From Flavobacterium psychrophilum (lineage in GTDB: Bacteria > Bacteroidota > Bacteroidia > Flavobacteriales > Flavobacteriaceae), in the NCBI GenBank assembly GCA_943325515.2, contig CALPPS020000052.1, positions 1-18,037 on the forward strand: a DNA stretch of 18,037 nucleotides. Direction: 5' to 3'. Numbering within the stretch: position 1 is the stretch's first letter; every line of letters starts with the position of its first letter. The translations under genes and the position numbers were made by a program. Below are positions 7,438-15,055 of the stretch, one piece after another. The notes beneath the pieces are model-generated. The model saw nothing but the letters and a program-made list of their open reading frames with translations. It was not told the DNA's origin and made no database searches.

Positions 7438-7935
7438 TTATTCTAACATCAACTGCATTAATTGTGAATGCAACCATCGATTGAATTTAAATCCAGTTTC
7501 TTTCAACACAGCAACAGTTTTAAACCCAAATTGTTCGTGAAAATTTATGCTGTTTTGGTTTTCAGAATCTATAACTGCAATCATGGTATGTAGTTTTTGT
7601 TGTTTGGCAAGGTCAATAAGTCTTTGCATTAAAAGTTTTCCGGTGCCTCTACCATGATAATCATTTGAGACATAAACCGAATGTTCTACAGTAAATCGGT
7701 AAGCTTCACGAAACCGGAATTCACTATAATAGCCAAAACCAATTACATTATTTTTTACTACTGCTACAATTATAGGAAATCCTTTTTTTTGTTTTTCTTC
7801 AAATATAGCTATCTGGTTTTCTATTGTTCTAGGGAGGTAATCATAGAGCGAAGTTGAGTTTAGGATGTTATAATTAATAATATCCACAAGGATTGCAGCG
7901 TCTTCTGTTTTGTAGTTTCTGATTTGGACTTCCAT
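7438..7935 (-). CDS. GNAT acetyltransferase, phosphinothricin-acetyltransferase-like
   Basis: This 165-aa cytoplasmic protein spans one complete GNAT fold, the usual length for the phosphinothricin/methionine-sulfone acetyltransferase group. Acetyl-CoA would be bound by motif A, VSNDYHGRGTGKLL, with HGRGTG at residues 94-99. Other group features are EHSVYV just before motif A, AVIDSENQNSINFHEQFGF after it, and a C-terminal KFNRWLHSQLMQ where the group normally reads K-x-x-RWLD. The subgroup acetylates small amino-group substrates. The true substrate cannot be read from sequence, and drug or herbicide resistance should not be assumed. The start ATG at 7933-7935 lies 4 nt after a TATTTTTG element, the second such close spacing in this window. 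Confidence 0.85.
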   Translation of the reverse strand: MEVQIRNYKTEDAAILVDIINYNILNSTSLYDYLPRTIENQIAIFEEKQKKGFPIIVAVVKNNVIGFGYYSEFRFREAYRFTVEHSVYVSNDYHGRGTGKLLMQRLIDLAKQQKLHTMIAVIDSENQNSINFHEQFGFKTVAVLKETGFKFNRWLHSQLMQLMLE

Positions 7936-7939
7936 TTTT

Positions 7940-7947
7940 CAAAAATA
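7940..7947 (-). promoter_or_regulatory. -7 element TATTTTTG for the GNAT gene
   Basis: Read on the minus strand this matches TAnnTTTG exactly. AAAA separates it from the ATG. No TTG/TTTG -33 element is obvious at 17-20 nt upstream, and the region is T-rich, so a chance match is possible. Confidence 0.4.
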
Positions 7948-8039
7948 TAAAAATATTACCTATATTTCTAATTGATGTCAGTGTAAATTTGGGTAGTCTT
8001 TACTAAACAAATTATATATAGTTTAAGGTTATTTCTTCC

Positions 8040-8047
8040 TATATTTG
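8040..8047 (+). promoter_or_regulatory. -7 element TATATTTG for menD
   Basis: This is an exact TAnnTTTG match 19 nt before the menD start codon, giving an expected leader of about 14 nt. GTTTAAGG, about 20 nt upstream, is a poor -33 match. Confidence 0.5.
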
Positions 8048-8066
8048 TAGTCCATAAAGAGTAACC

Positions 8067-9728
8067 ATGATTTATCCTAAAATACCTTTGGCGCAAAGCA
8101 TAATTGAAATATGCCATGCCAAAGGAGTTCATGATATCATAATTTCACCTGGTTCTAGGAATGCACCGTTAACTATTGGTTTTACTAATAATCCAGCTTT
8201 TCGATGCTACAGTATTGCGGATGAACGCAGTGCAGGTTTTTTTGCTTTAGGTATTGCACAGCAAATACAGAAGCCCGTGGCTTTAGTTTGTACTTCGGGC
8301 TCAGCTTTGTTGAATTATTATCCTGCGCTAGCTGAAGCATTCTACAGTCAGATTCCGTTAATAGTTATTTCGGCTGACAGGCCACTGGATAAAATTGATA
8401 TTGGTGATGGGCAAACAATCCGTCAAGAAAATGTTTTTCTAAATCATTCGCTATATAATGCTAATTTAAAAGAAGAAGCATCAAAGGAAAATGATGTCTT
8501 TATAAATGAGGCCATCAATGTCGCAATCGCTAATCAAGGACCTGTACATATTAATGTGCCATTTGAAGAACCACTATACGAAACAACTAATAAACTTTTA
8601 GTAGATTTTAACGTAACCAGTCTTTACAGAGTAAATAGAATGGTTGCTATAGAGGATATTATTGCTTTTTCTACCTTATGGAATCACAGTGAAAAGATAT
8701 TAGTTTTAGTAGGTGAAAATAAACCTAATGCCATTGAACAAAAATGGATGGATATTTTGGCTTCATTGCCTTCGGTAATAGTAATGACAGAAACAACTTC
8801 AAATCTTCATCATCCAAACTTTATTAATACTATTGATACGTTAATCACTCCTTTTACTTCGAAAGAATTTACAGAACTACAACCAGATATTTTATTAACA
8901 TTTGGCGGCATGATAGTATCAAAAAGGATAAAGGCTTTCTTAAGAAAATACAAACCAAGACATCATTGGCACCTAGACGAATTGAGAGCATATGACACTT
9001 TTGGTATGTTGACTAAGCATTTCCAAGTATCACCTAACCAATTTTTTTTACAGTTTTTGCCTCACATAAAAATTGTAGAAAGCAACTATAAAACAATTTT
9101 TGATAAAATTTATGAAGAAAGAAAAGTAAAACACAATAATTATCTCTCAAGTGTTCCATTTTGTGACCTTAAAGCTTTTGAAAGTATAATAATAGGATTG
9201 CCAAAAAATATTCAATTGCAAATTAGTAATAGTTCAGCCATTCGTTATGCACAATTGTTTGATATTGATGCCTCTATAGAAGTGTTTTGCAACCGTGGAA
9301 CTAGTGGTATTGAAGGAAGTACGTCTACGGCAATTGGCGCTGCAGTCGTAAATAACAAACCAACGGTTTTAATTACGGGCGATATTGGTTTTTTATATGA
9401 CAGCAATGCATTATGGAATAATTATATTCCAAAAAACTTCAAAATTATTTTGATTAACAATGGTGGTGGTGGAATTTTTAGAATATTGCCAGGACACGAG
9501 GAATCGGAAACCTTCAATACGTTCTTTGAAACCTCCCATTGTTTGACTGCAGAGCATTTAGCCAAAATGTATCGTTTTAATTATTTTACTGGCAGTGATA
9601 CAATCTCATTATCTAATGCAATGCTACAATTATTTGGCACCAACAACCAACCTGCCATTCTTGAAGTATTCACACCCACAAGAGAAAATGACAAACTGTT
9701 GAAGCAATATTTTAATGAATTAGTATAA
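8067..9728 (+). CDS. menD: MenD, SEPHCHC synthase of menaquinone biosynthesis
   Basis: MenD is a thiamine-diphosphate enzyme. It decarboxylates 2-oxoglutarate and adds the product to isochorismate, giving 2-succinyl-5-enolpyruvyl-6-hydroxy-3-cyclohexene-1-carboxylate. This is the first committed step toward menaquinone after isochorismate. The 553 aa match the usual family length. Visible signatures are ISPGSRNAPL (26-35), DERSAGFFALG (52-62) with the cofactor-activating Glu53, CTSGSALLNYYPA and SADRP in the first domain. The C-terminal thiamine-diphosphate motif is GDIGFLYDSNALW (438-450) followed by ILINNGGGGIF (461-471). No other men gene is in the window; the next gene, 30 nt on, is an HD phosphohydrolase. 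Menaquinone is the usual respiratory quinone of flavobacteria. Confidence 0.97.
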   Translation: MIYPKIPLAQSIIEICHAKGVHDIIISPGSRNAPLTIGFTNNPAFRCYSIADERSAGFFALGIAQQIQKPVALVCTSGSALLNYYPALAEAFYSQIPLIVISADRPLDKIDIGDGQTIRQENVFLNHSLYNANLKEEASKENDVFINEAINVAIANQGPVHINVPFEEPLYETTNKLLVDFNVTSLYRVNRMVAIEDIIAFSTLWNHSEKILVLVGENKPNAIEQKWMDILASLPSVIVMTETTSNLHHPNFINTIDTLITPFTSKEFTELQPDILLTFGGMIVSKRIKAFLRKYKPRHHWHLDELRAYDTFGMLTKHFQVSPNQFFLQFLPHIKIVESNYKTIFDKIYEERKVKHNNYLSSVPFCDLKAFESIIIGLPKNIQLQISNSSAIRYAQLFDIDASIEVFCNRGTSGIEGSTSTAIGAAVVNNKPTVLITGDIGFLYDSNALWNNYIPKNFKIILINNGGGGIFRILPGHEESETFNTFFETSHCLTAEHLAKMYRFNYFTGSDTISLSNAMLQLFGTNNQPAILEVFTPTRENDKLLKQYFNELV

Positions 9729-9733
9729 ATACC

Positions 9734-9741
9734 TATATTTA
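9734..9741 (+). promoter_or_regulatory. Possible -7 element TATATTTA before the HD gene
   Basis: It lies 17 nt before the TTG start and matches TAnnTTTG except at the final base. It would give the HD gene its own promoter in the 30-nt gap after menD. Readthrough from menD is equally possible. Confidence 0.3.
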
Positions 9742-9758
9742 CGAAAACCTATTATACA

Positions 9759-10991
9759 TTGAATACTAACAAACTAAAAATATTTAACGATCCTATTTAT
9801 GGTTTTATTACCATTCCAAATTCATTAATCTATGATTTAATTCAACATCCTTATTTTCAAAGATTACGTCGCATTTCCCAAATGGGATTATCGTATTTGG
9901 TTTATCCTGGAGCGCATCACACTCGGTTTCATCATGCGCTTGGCGCTATGCACATGATGCAAAAAGCAGTGGAAGTACTTCGTTTCAAAGAGGTTGTTAT
10001 ATCTAAAGAAGAAGAAAATGCCTTATATATTGCTATTCTTTTGCACGATATTGGTCATGGTCCTTTTTCTCATGCAATGGAACATAGCATTGTAGAAGAA
10101 GTAAATCACGAATCGATTTCTTTGCTATTTATGAATCAATTGAATGAAGAGTTTGGTGGTCAATTACAATTAGCAATTCAAGTTTTTAAAGGAGAATACC
10201 ACAGAAAGTTTATGCTGCAGTTGATTTCAAGTCAATTGGATATGGATAGAATGGATTATTTAAAGCGAGATAGTTTCTACTCTGGTGTAGCGGAAGGAAA
10301 TATTAATTCTGATAGGCTAATCCAAATGATGAATGTAGTTGATGATGTATTAGTAATGGAAGAAAAAGGTATTTATTCTATTGAAAAATTCCTTATGGCT
10401 AGACGATTAATGTATTGGCAAGCCTATTTACATAAAACAAGTTTAGTTGCCGAATTGACTTTAACTAAGACTTTGCAACGAGCCAAAGAATTACTTAATA
10501 AAGGAATTGCTATTGAATGCAGTCGACCTTTAAAGTACTTTATGGAACATAAAATTACTCTTGAAAATTTTTCAACTATTGATTTAAATACGTTTTCTCA
10601 ATTAGATGATTATGATATAATTAGTGCATTGAAAGAATGGCAATATCATGATGATTTTATAGTAAGTAGTTTGAGTAAAATGATAATCAATAGAGATTTA
10701 TCAAAAGTCAAACTCAATAACGAAAAATTCCCAACTGAAGTTTTAGAAGAAATGACTACACGCTTTGCCAAAGAGCATAATATTACACAGCAAGAAGCCA
10801 AATATTTTATTTTTAAAGGGAAAATAAAAAATCAGGCATACAATAAGGATGCAGATCCTATAAGGATTTTAAAGAAAGACAGAACAATTGAAGATGTCGT
10901 AGAAGCATCAGACCAGTTAAATTTAAAAGCATTATCAAAACCAGTAACCAAATATTTTGTCTGTTTTCCAAAACAACTTGAAGAATTTTAA
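9759..10991 (+). CDS. HD-domain phosphohydrolase, SAMHD1/YwfO-like
   Basis: This 410-aa cytoplasmic metal-dependent phosphohydrolase belongs to the branch that includes dNTP triphosphohydrolases. The HD metal site is clear: His58 in TRFHHALG, His96-Asp97 in LLHDIGHGPFSH, and an Asp in SQLDMDRMDYLKRDSFYSG (Asp161 or Asp163). The N-terminal FNDPIYGFITIP and FQRLRRISQMGLSYLVYPGA segments are also typical. Cleavage of dNTPs to nucleosides and triphosphate is the family activity; the substrate here is unproven. The only start that keeps the conserved N-terminus is a TTG at 9759, since no in-frame ATG lies near. It sits 30 nt after menD, and lpxD follows after a promoter-like element. Confidence 0.88.
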   Translation: MNTNKLKIFNDPIYGFITIPNSLIYDLIQHPYFQRLRRISQMGLSYLVYPGAHHTRFHHALGAMHMMQKAVEVLRFKEVVISKEEENALYIAILLHDIGHGPFSHAMEHSIVEEVNHESISLLFMNQLNEEFGGQLQLAIQVFKGEYHRKFMLQLISSQLDMDRMDYLKRDSFYSGVAEGNINSDRLIQMMNVVDDVLVMEEKGIYSIEKFLMARRLMYWQAYLHKTSLVAELTLTKTLQRAKELLNKGIAIECSRPLKYFMEHKITLENFSTIDLNTFSQLDDYDIISALKEWQYHDDFIVSSLSKMIINRDLSKVKLNNEKFPTEVLEEMTTRFAKEHNITQQEAKYFIFKGKIKNQAYNKDADPIRILKKDRTIEDVVEASDQLNLKALSKPVTKYFVCFPKQLEEF

Positions 10992-11011
10992 TATTAAAAT
11001 TGATTTTTTTA

Positions 11012-11019
11012 TACTTTTG
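11012..11019 (+). promoter_or_regulatory. -7 element TACTTTTG for the lpxD operon
   Basis: This is an exact TAnnTTTG match. It ends 5 nt before the ATG at 11025 and overlaps the GTG of an alternative, less likely start at 11019. Transcription of the lipid A genes could begin here with almost no leader. Confidence 0.6.
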
Positions 11020-11024
11020 TGCCG

Positions 11025-12047
11025 ATGAAGTTTACAGCAGCTCAAATAGCAGGAATTCTTGAAGGTGAAGTCGTAGGCAACCCAGATGCCGAAGTTTTCA
11101 AGTTATCTAAAATTGAAGAAGGAACAGAAGGTTCGCTAACATTTTTAGCCAACCCAAAGTATTCTAATTTCATTTATGCTACAAAAGCCACTATTACTAT
11201 CGTTAATAACACTTTTGAGCCCGAGAGCGATATCAATACTACATTAATAAAAGTAGATGATGCTTATCAATCTTTTTCAAAACTACTTGAGTATTATAAT
11301 CAAGTGAAGTTAATGAAGTCTGGTATTGAACAACCTTCTGTGATTTCTGAAAATGTAATTTACGGAGAAAACTTATATCTAGGTAGCTTTAGCTACATTG
11401 GTAAAAATGTTGTTATAGGAAAAAATGTAAAAATATACCCTAACTGTTTTATAGGAGACAATGTAGTTATTGGAGATAATTGTATTTTTTTTGCAGGAGT
11501 AAAAGTATATTCTGAAACAGAAATAGGCAGCAATTGTAACTTTCATTCTGGATGTGTAATTGGTTCAGATGGATTTGGTTTTGCGCCAACTGATGAAGGA
11601 ACTTACAGTAAAATTCCACAAATAGGAAATGTAATAATAAAAGATGGGGTAGATGTTGGTGCTAATACTACTATTGATAGAGCAACACTAGGTGCTACTA
11701 TTATTGGAAATGGCGTAAAACTTGACAATCACATACAAATTGCTCACAATGTTGAAATAGGCGATCATACAGTAATTGCTGCACAAACAGGAGTTGCTGG
11801 TTCTGCCAAAATAGGAAGTAATTGTTTAATTGGTGGACAAGTTGGTTTTGCAGGACATATAGTCGTTGGAAACAATGTTCGTATTCAAGCACAATCAGGA
11901 GTTGGAAGAAATGTGAAAGATGGAGAAGTATTGCAAGGTAGCCCATCCTTTGGATATGCAGATTTTAGTAAATCTTATGTACATTTCAAAAATTTACCAA
12001 AAATTGTAACGGATTTAGAAGAATTAAAAAAGAATAAAACAAAATAA
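11025..12047 (+). CDS. lpxD: LpxD, UDP-3-O-acylglucosamine N-acyltransferase
   Basis: LpxD transfers a second 3-hydroxyacyl chain from acyl carrier protein to the 2-amino group of UDP-3-O-acyl-glucosamine, the third step of lipid A synthesis. The 340-aa protein has the N-terminal uridine-binding domain (about 1-100) and then a left-handed beta-helix of hexapeptide repeats (IGKNVVIGKNVKIYPN and similar, about 105-300). The catalytic His is His241 in NHIQIAHNVEIG. The LpxD hallmark SDGFGFAP is present (181-188). I chose the ATG at 11025 rather than the GTG at 11019, because the GTG overlaps the -7 element and the family begins with MKFTA-like sequence. It is followed after 13 nt by lpxC-fabZ, so the two are co-transcribed. 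Confidence 0.95.
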   Translation: MKFTAAQIAGILEGEVVGNPDAEVFKLSKIEEGTEGSLTFLANPKYSNFIYATKATITIVNNTFEPESDINTTLIKVDDAYQSFSKLLEYYNQVKLMKSGIEQPSVISENVIYGENLYLGSFSYIGKNVVIGKNVKIYPNCFIGDNVVIGDNCIFFAGVKVYSETEIGSNCNFHSGCVIGSDGFGFAPTDEGTYSKIPQIGNVIIKDGVDVGANTTIDRATLGATIIGNGVKLDNHIQIAHNVEIGDHTVIAAQTGVAGSAKIGSNCLIGGQVGFAGHIVVGNNVRIQAQSGVGRNVKDGEVLQGSPSFGYADFSKSYVHFKNLPKIVTDLEELKKNKTK

Positions 12048-12060
12048 AAATAAGCATCTC

Positions 12061-13446
12061 ATGGTTAAACAGAAAACCATCCAAAACGAAATTTCACTCA
12101 AAGGTGTTGGATTGCATACCGGAAAAGAAGTAACAATGACTTTTAAACCAGCACCAGTAAATAGTGGTTTTACTTTCGTTAGGGTTGATTTAGAGGGAAG
12201 TCCGGTTATAGAAGCGGATGCCAATTATGTAGTTAACACACAAAGAGGTACAAATCTTGAAAAATTAGGCGTTAAAATTCAAACCTCAGAGCATGTTTTG
12301 GCTGCTTTTGTGGGTTGTGATGTTGATAATGTCATCATAGAATTAAATGCTTCTGAACCTCCAATTATGGATGGTTCCTCAAAGTTTTTTGTAGAAGCAA
12401 TTGAAAAAGTTGGTGTTGTAGAACAAGAGGCAGAAAGATACTATTATGTGGTTAAAGAAGTTATTTCATTCACAGATGAAACCACAGGAAGTGAAATTCT
12501 TGTAATGCCTGCTGATGATTATCAAGTAACTACAATGGTAGATTTTGGCACAAAAGTTTTAGGGACACAAAATGCTACACTAAAAAACATTTCTGATTTC
12601 AAAACAGAAATTTCAGATGCAAGAACTTTTAGTTTTCTCCATGAATTAGAAGCCTTATTAGACAACGGTTTAATAAAAGGTGGTGATTTAAATAATGCCA
12701 TTGTCTATGTTGATAAAGAGATTTCTGAAAAAACCATGCATAATTTGAAAGTAGCTTTTGGAAAAGAGCACATATCTGTAAAACCAAATGGAATACTTGA
12801 CAATTTAACACTGCATTATCCAAATGAAGCTGCACGTCACAAATTATTAGATGTCATCGGTGATCTAGCTTTAATAGGAACTCGTATCAAAGGTAAAGTT
12901 ATTGCAAATAAACCAGGACATTTTGTTAATACACAGTTTGCAAAAAAATTATCAAAAATCATTAAAATAGAACAACGTAATCAAGTTCCTGTTTATGATT
13001 TAAATTTAGAACCATTAATGGATATTCATAAAATCATGAGTATCTTGCCTCATCGTCCACCTTTCTTATTTATTGATAGAATTATAGAAATGTCTGAAAG
13101 TCATGTGGTTGGCATGAAAAATGTGACTATGAATGAAGGTTTCTTTGTAGGTCATTTTCCTGAAGCACCAGTTATGCCAGGTGTTATAATAGTAGAGGCA
13201 ATGGCACAGACAGGAGGAATACTTGTTTTAAGTACGGTTCCTGATCCAGAAAATTACTTGACATTTTTTATGAAAATTGATAATGTGAAATTCAAACACA
13301 AAGTACTTCCAGGAGACACTTTAATTTTTAAATGCGAATTGATTACCCCAATAAGAAGAGGAATATGTCACATGCAAGCAAAGGCATATGCTAATGGAAA
13401 GTTAGTTGCCGAAGCAGAATTAATGGCTCAAATAGCCAAAAAATAA
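12061..13446 (+). CDS. lpxC: LpxC-FabZ fusion: deacetylase plus 3-hydroxyacyl-ACP dehydratase
   Basis: This bifunctional 461-aa cytoplasmic enzyme covers two pathways. Residues 1 to about 305 are LpxC, the zinc deacetylase of UDP-3-O-acyl-GlcNAc and the committed step of lipid A synthesis. The general base and a zinc ligand are Glu77-His78 (TSEHVLAA). The other ligands are His260 and Asp264 (ARHKLLDVIGD), and the conserved downstream His is His287 (KPGHFVN). Residues from about 318 on are FabZ, which dehydrates 3-hydroxyacyl-ACP in fatty acid elongation. It starts with LPHRPPFLFIDR, and its catalytic pair is His365 (GHFPEAPVMPG) and Glu379 (VEAMAQ), 14 residues apart as in stand-alone FabZ. 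Both active sites look intact. The fusion is normal in Bacteroidota. It couples two enzymes that compete for or supply 3-hydroxyacyl-ACP. Confidence 0.96.
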   Translation: MVKQKTIQNEISLKGVGLHTGKEVTMTFKPAPVNSGFTFVRVDLEGSPVIEADANYVVNTQRGTNLEKLGVKIQTSEHVLAAFVGCDVDNVIIELNASEPPIMDGSSKFFVEAIEKVGVVEQEAERYYYVVKEVISFTDETTGSEILVMPADDYQVTTMVDFGTKVLGTQNATLKNISDFKTEISDARTFSFLHELEALLDNGLIKGGDLNNAIVYVDKEISEKTMHNLKVAFGKEHISVKPNGILDNLTLHYPNEAARHKLLDVIGDLALIGTRIKGKVIANKPGHFVNTQFAKKLSKIIKIEQRNQVPVYDLNLEPLMDIHKIMSILPHRPPFLFIDRIIEMSESHVVGMKNVTMNEGFFVGHFPEAPVMPGVIIVEAMAQTGGILVLSTVPDPENYLTFFMKIDNVKFKHKVLPGDTLIFKCELITPIRRGICHMQAKAYANGKLVAEAELMAQIAKK

Positions 13447-13496
13447 TAAGATATGAAATGAGCGTTTTATAATTTAATTTAATCATAAAACCGAAT

Positions 13497-13504
13497 TACA
13501 TTTG
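13497..13504 (+). promoter_or_regulatory. Possible -7 element TACATTTG before lpxA
   Basis: This is an exact TAnnTTTG match in the 84-nt gap between lpxC-fabZ and lpxA, 26 nt before the lpxA start. No -33 TTG is seen, so it may be a secondary promoter or a chance match. Confidence 0.4.
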
Positions 13505-13530
13505 ACTAATTAAAAAAATAAAAGAGACAA

Positions 13531-14316
13531 ATGAATCAACCTTTAGCCTATGTACATCCAGGCGCAAAAATTGCTAAAAATGTAGTTATAGAACCTTTTA
13601 CAACAATCCATAATAATGTTGTTATTGGCGATGGAACTTGGATAGGTTCCAATGTTACCATTATGGAAGGAGCACGTATTGGTAAAAATTGCAACATTTT
13701 TCCAGGTGCTGTAATTTCAGCTGTACCACAAGATTTAAAATTTGGAGGAGAAGAATCTCTTGCTGTGATTGGAGATAATGTAACTATCAGAGAATGTGTT
13801 ACTATAAATAGGGGAACTATTGCTTCTGGACAAACTAAGATTGGTAATAATTGTTTAATTATGGCAACAGCTCATATTGCTCACGATTGCCACATAGGCG
13901 ATAATTCTATTATCGTAAATGGAGTTGCATTAGCTGGACATGTAATCGTTGGGAATTATGCCATTATTGGCGGTTTAGCTGCAATACATCAGTTTATTCA
14001 TATTGGTGATCATGCAATGATTTCTGGTGGTTCATTGGTTCGTAAAGATGTACCACCTTATACAAAAGCAGCAAAAGAGCCTTTATCCTATGTTGGAATT
14101 AATTCTGTTGGATTAAGAAGAAGAGGATTTACCTCTGAAAAAATTAGAGAAATACAAGATATCTATAGAATACTCTACCAAAAAAACTACAATACCTCTC
14201 AAGCAATGGGGATAATAGAAGGGGAAATGGCCGCTTCACCTGAGCGAGATGAAATACTAGATTTTATAAGAAACTCGTCAAGAGGTATTATGAAAGGTTA
14301 CTCTGGATCGTATTAA
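13531..14316 (+). CDS. lpxA: LpxA, UDP-GlcNAc O-acyltransferase
   Basis: LpxA catalyses the first step of lipid A synthesis, transferring a 3-hydroxyacyl chain from acyl carrier protein to the 3-OH of UDP-N-acetylglucosamine. The 261 aa match the usual family length of about 260. The N-terminal two thirds are hexapeptide repeats of the left-handed beta-helix (GAKIAKNVVIEPFTTIHNN and so on). The catalytic His is His118 in AHIAHDCHIG. Further hallmarks are LAGHVIVGNYAIIGG, HQFIHIGDHAMISGGS, KDVPPYTKA and GLRRRGF before the C-terminal helical domain. The order lpxD, lpxC-fabZ, lpxA puts three consecutive pathway enzymes in one block. A gap of 101 nt containing repeat-like DNA separates it from efp. 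Confidence 0.97.
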   Translation: MNQPLAYVHPGAKIAKNVVIEPFTTIHNNVVIGDGTWIGSNVTIMEGARIGKNCNIFPGAVISAVPQDLKFGGEESLAVIGDNVTIRECVTINRGTIASGQTKIGNNCLIMATAHIAHDCHIGDNSIIVNGVALAGHVIVGNYAIIGGLAAIHQFIHIGDHAMISGGSLVRKDVPPYTKAAKEPLSYVGINSVGLRRRGFTSEKIREIQDIYRILYQKNYNTSQAMGIIEGEMAASPERDEILDFIRNSSRGIMKGYSGSY

Positions 14317-14319
14317 AAA

Positions 14320-14347
14320 GTGCTCAGTGTTCAGCAATAAGTATTCA
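14320..14347. repeat. Degenerate CAGTGTTCAG-type intergenic repeat
   Basis: The stretch right after lpxA contains GTGCTCAGTGTTCAG followed by AATAAGTATTCA. The same words recur, altered and partly inverted, after efp (14988-15050). Nothing suggests a gene. Confidence 0.4.
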
Positions 14348-14365
14348 TTTAGACTATTTATGAAC

Positions 14366-14394
14366 TTTGATTTAAACTATAATAAATAAATTTT
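14366..14394 (+). promoter_or_regulatory. Possible efp promoter (TTTG - 17 nt - TAAATTTT)
   Basis: A -33-like TTTG (14366-14369) and a near-match to TAnnTTTG (14387-14394, last base T) are 17 nt apart, within the normal spacing. They lie 24 nt upstream of the efp start. A separate promoter for efp is expected, given its housekeeping role. Confidence 0.35.
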
Positions 14395-14417
14395 AAACTA
14401 CATTAAACAATAATAAA

Positions 14418-14984
14418 ATGGCATCTACATCAGATATTAGAAACGGATTATGCATTAAGTTCAATCACGATATTTATAAAATCATTGATTTTCTTCACGT
14501 TAAACCTGGTAAAGGACCAGCTTTTGTTAGAACTAAATTAAAAAGTTTAACTAATGGAAAAGTTTTAGACAATACATTTTCTGCTGGACATAAAATAGAT
14601 ACTGTTAGGGTTGAAACTCAAAATTTCCAATACTTATATGCCGAAGGTGATCAATTTCATTTTATGAACACTGAATCCTATGAGCAAATTACTTTAAGTA
14701 AAGATATTTTAGATGCTCCAGATCTATTAAAAGAAGGAACAAACGTTGTTGTTCAAATTAATACAGAAACAGAATTACCGCTTTCTGTAGATATGCCAGC
14801 CTCTATTGTTTTAGAAGTTACTTATGCAGAACCAGGCGTAAAAGGAAACACAGCAACCAATGCTACTAAACCGGCTAAAGTAGAAACTGGAGCTTCAGTT
14901 AACGTTCCTTTATTTATAAATGAAGGTGATAAAATCAAAATTGACACTGCCACGGGTTCTTATATGGAAAGAGTTAAAGAATAG
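14418..14984 (+). CDS. efp: Elongation factor P
   Basis: EF-P binds between the ribosomal P and E sites and relieves stalling at consecutive prolines. The 188 aa match the normal length. The N-terminal KOW-like domain carries the tip loop VKPGKGPAFVRTK with Lys32 at the position that contacts the peptidyl-transferase centre and is often modified. Two OB-fold domains follow (from about 65 and 130). The characteristic segments are LYAEGDQFHFMNTESYEQ, LPLSVDMPASIVLEVTYAEPGVKGNTATNATKPA and VPLFINEGDKIKIDTATGSYMERV. No modification enzyme gene is in this window. It sits between two lpx genes, a placement that gives no functional clue by itself. Confidence 0.97.
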   Translation: MASTSDIRNGLCIKFNHDIYKIIDFLHVKPGKGPAFVRTKLKSLTNGKVLDNTFSAGHKIDTVRVETQNFQYLYAEGDQFHFMNTESYEQITLSKDILDAPDLLKEGTNVVVQINTETELPLSVDMPASIVLEVTYAEPGVKGNTATNATKPAKVETGASVNVPLFINEGDKIKIDTATGSYMERVKE

Positions 14985-14987
14985 TAA

Positions 14988-15050
14988 TCAGTATTCAGTG
15001 TTTAGTTAGCAGATAAAACTGAACACTAAAAACTGAACATTGAACATTAT
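14988..15050. repeat. Inverted and tandem CTGAACACT-type repeat between efp and the lpxD paralogue
   Basis: AGTGTTTAG (14997-15005) pairs with CTGAACACT (15019-15027) with one G-U wobble. The word ACTGAACA then repeats toward the next start codon (15032 on, and a shortened TGAACATT at 15041). This is the same motif family as at 14320-14347. Part of it would lie in the leader of the following gene. Confidence 0.5.
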
Positions 15051-15055
15051 AAAAA

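Noticed and set aside
12061..13446. LpxC-FabZ fusion as a novel architecture
   Set aside because: This fusion is well established in Bacteroidota, and both active sites look normal.
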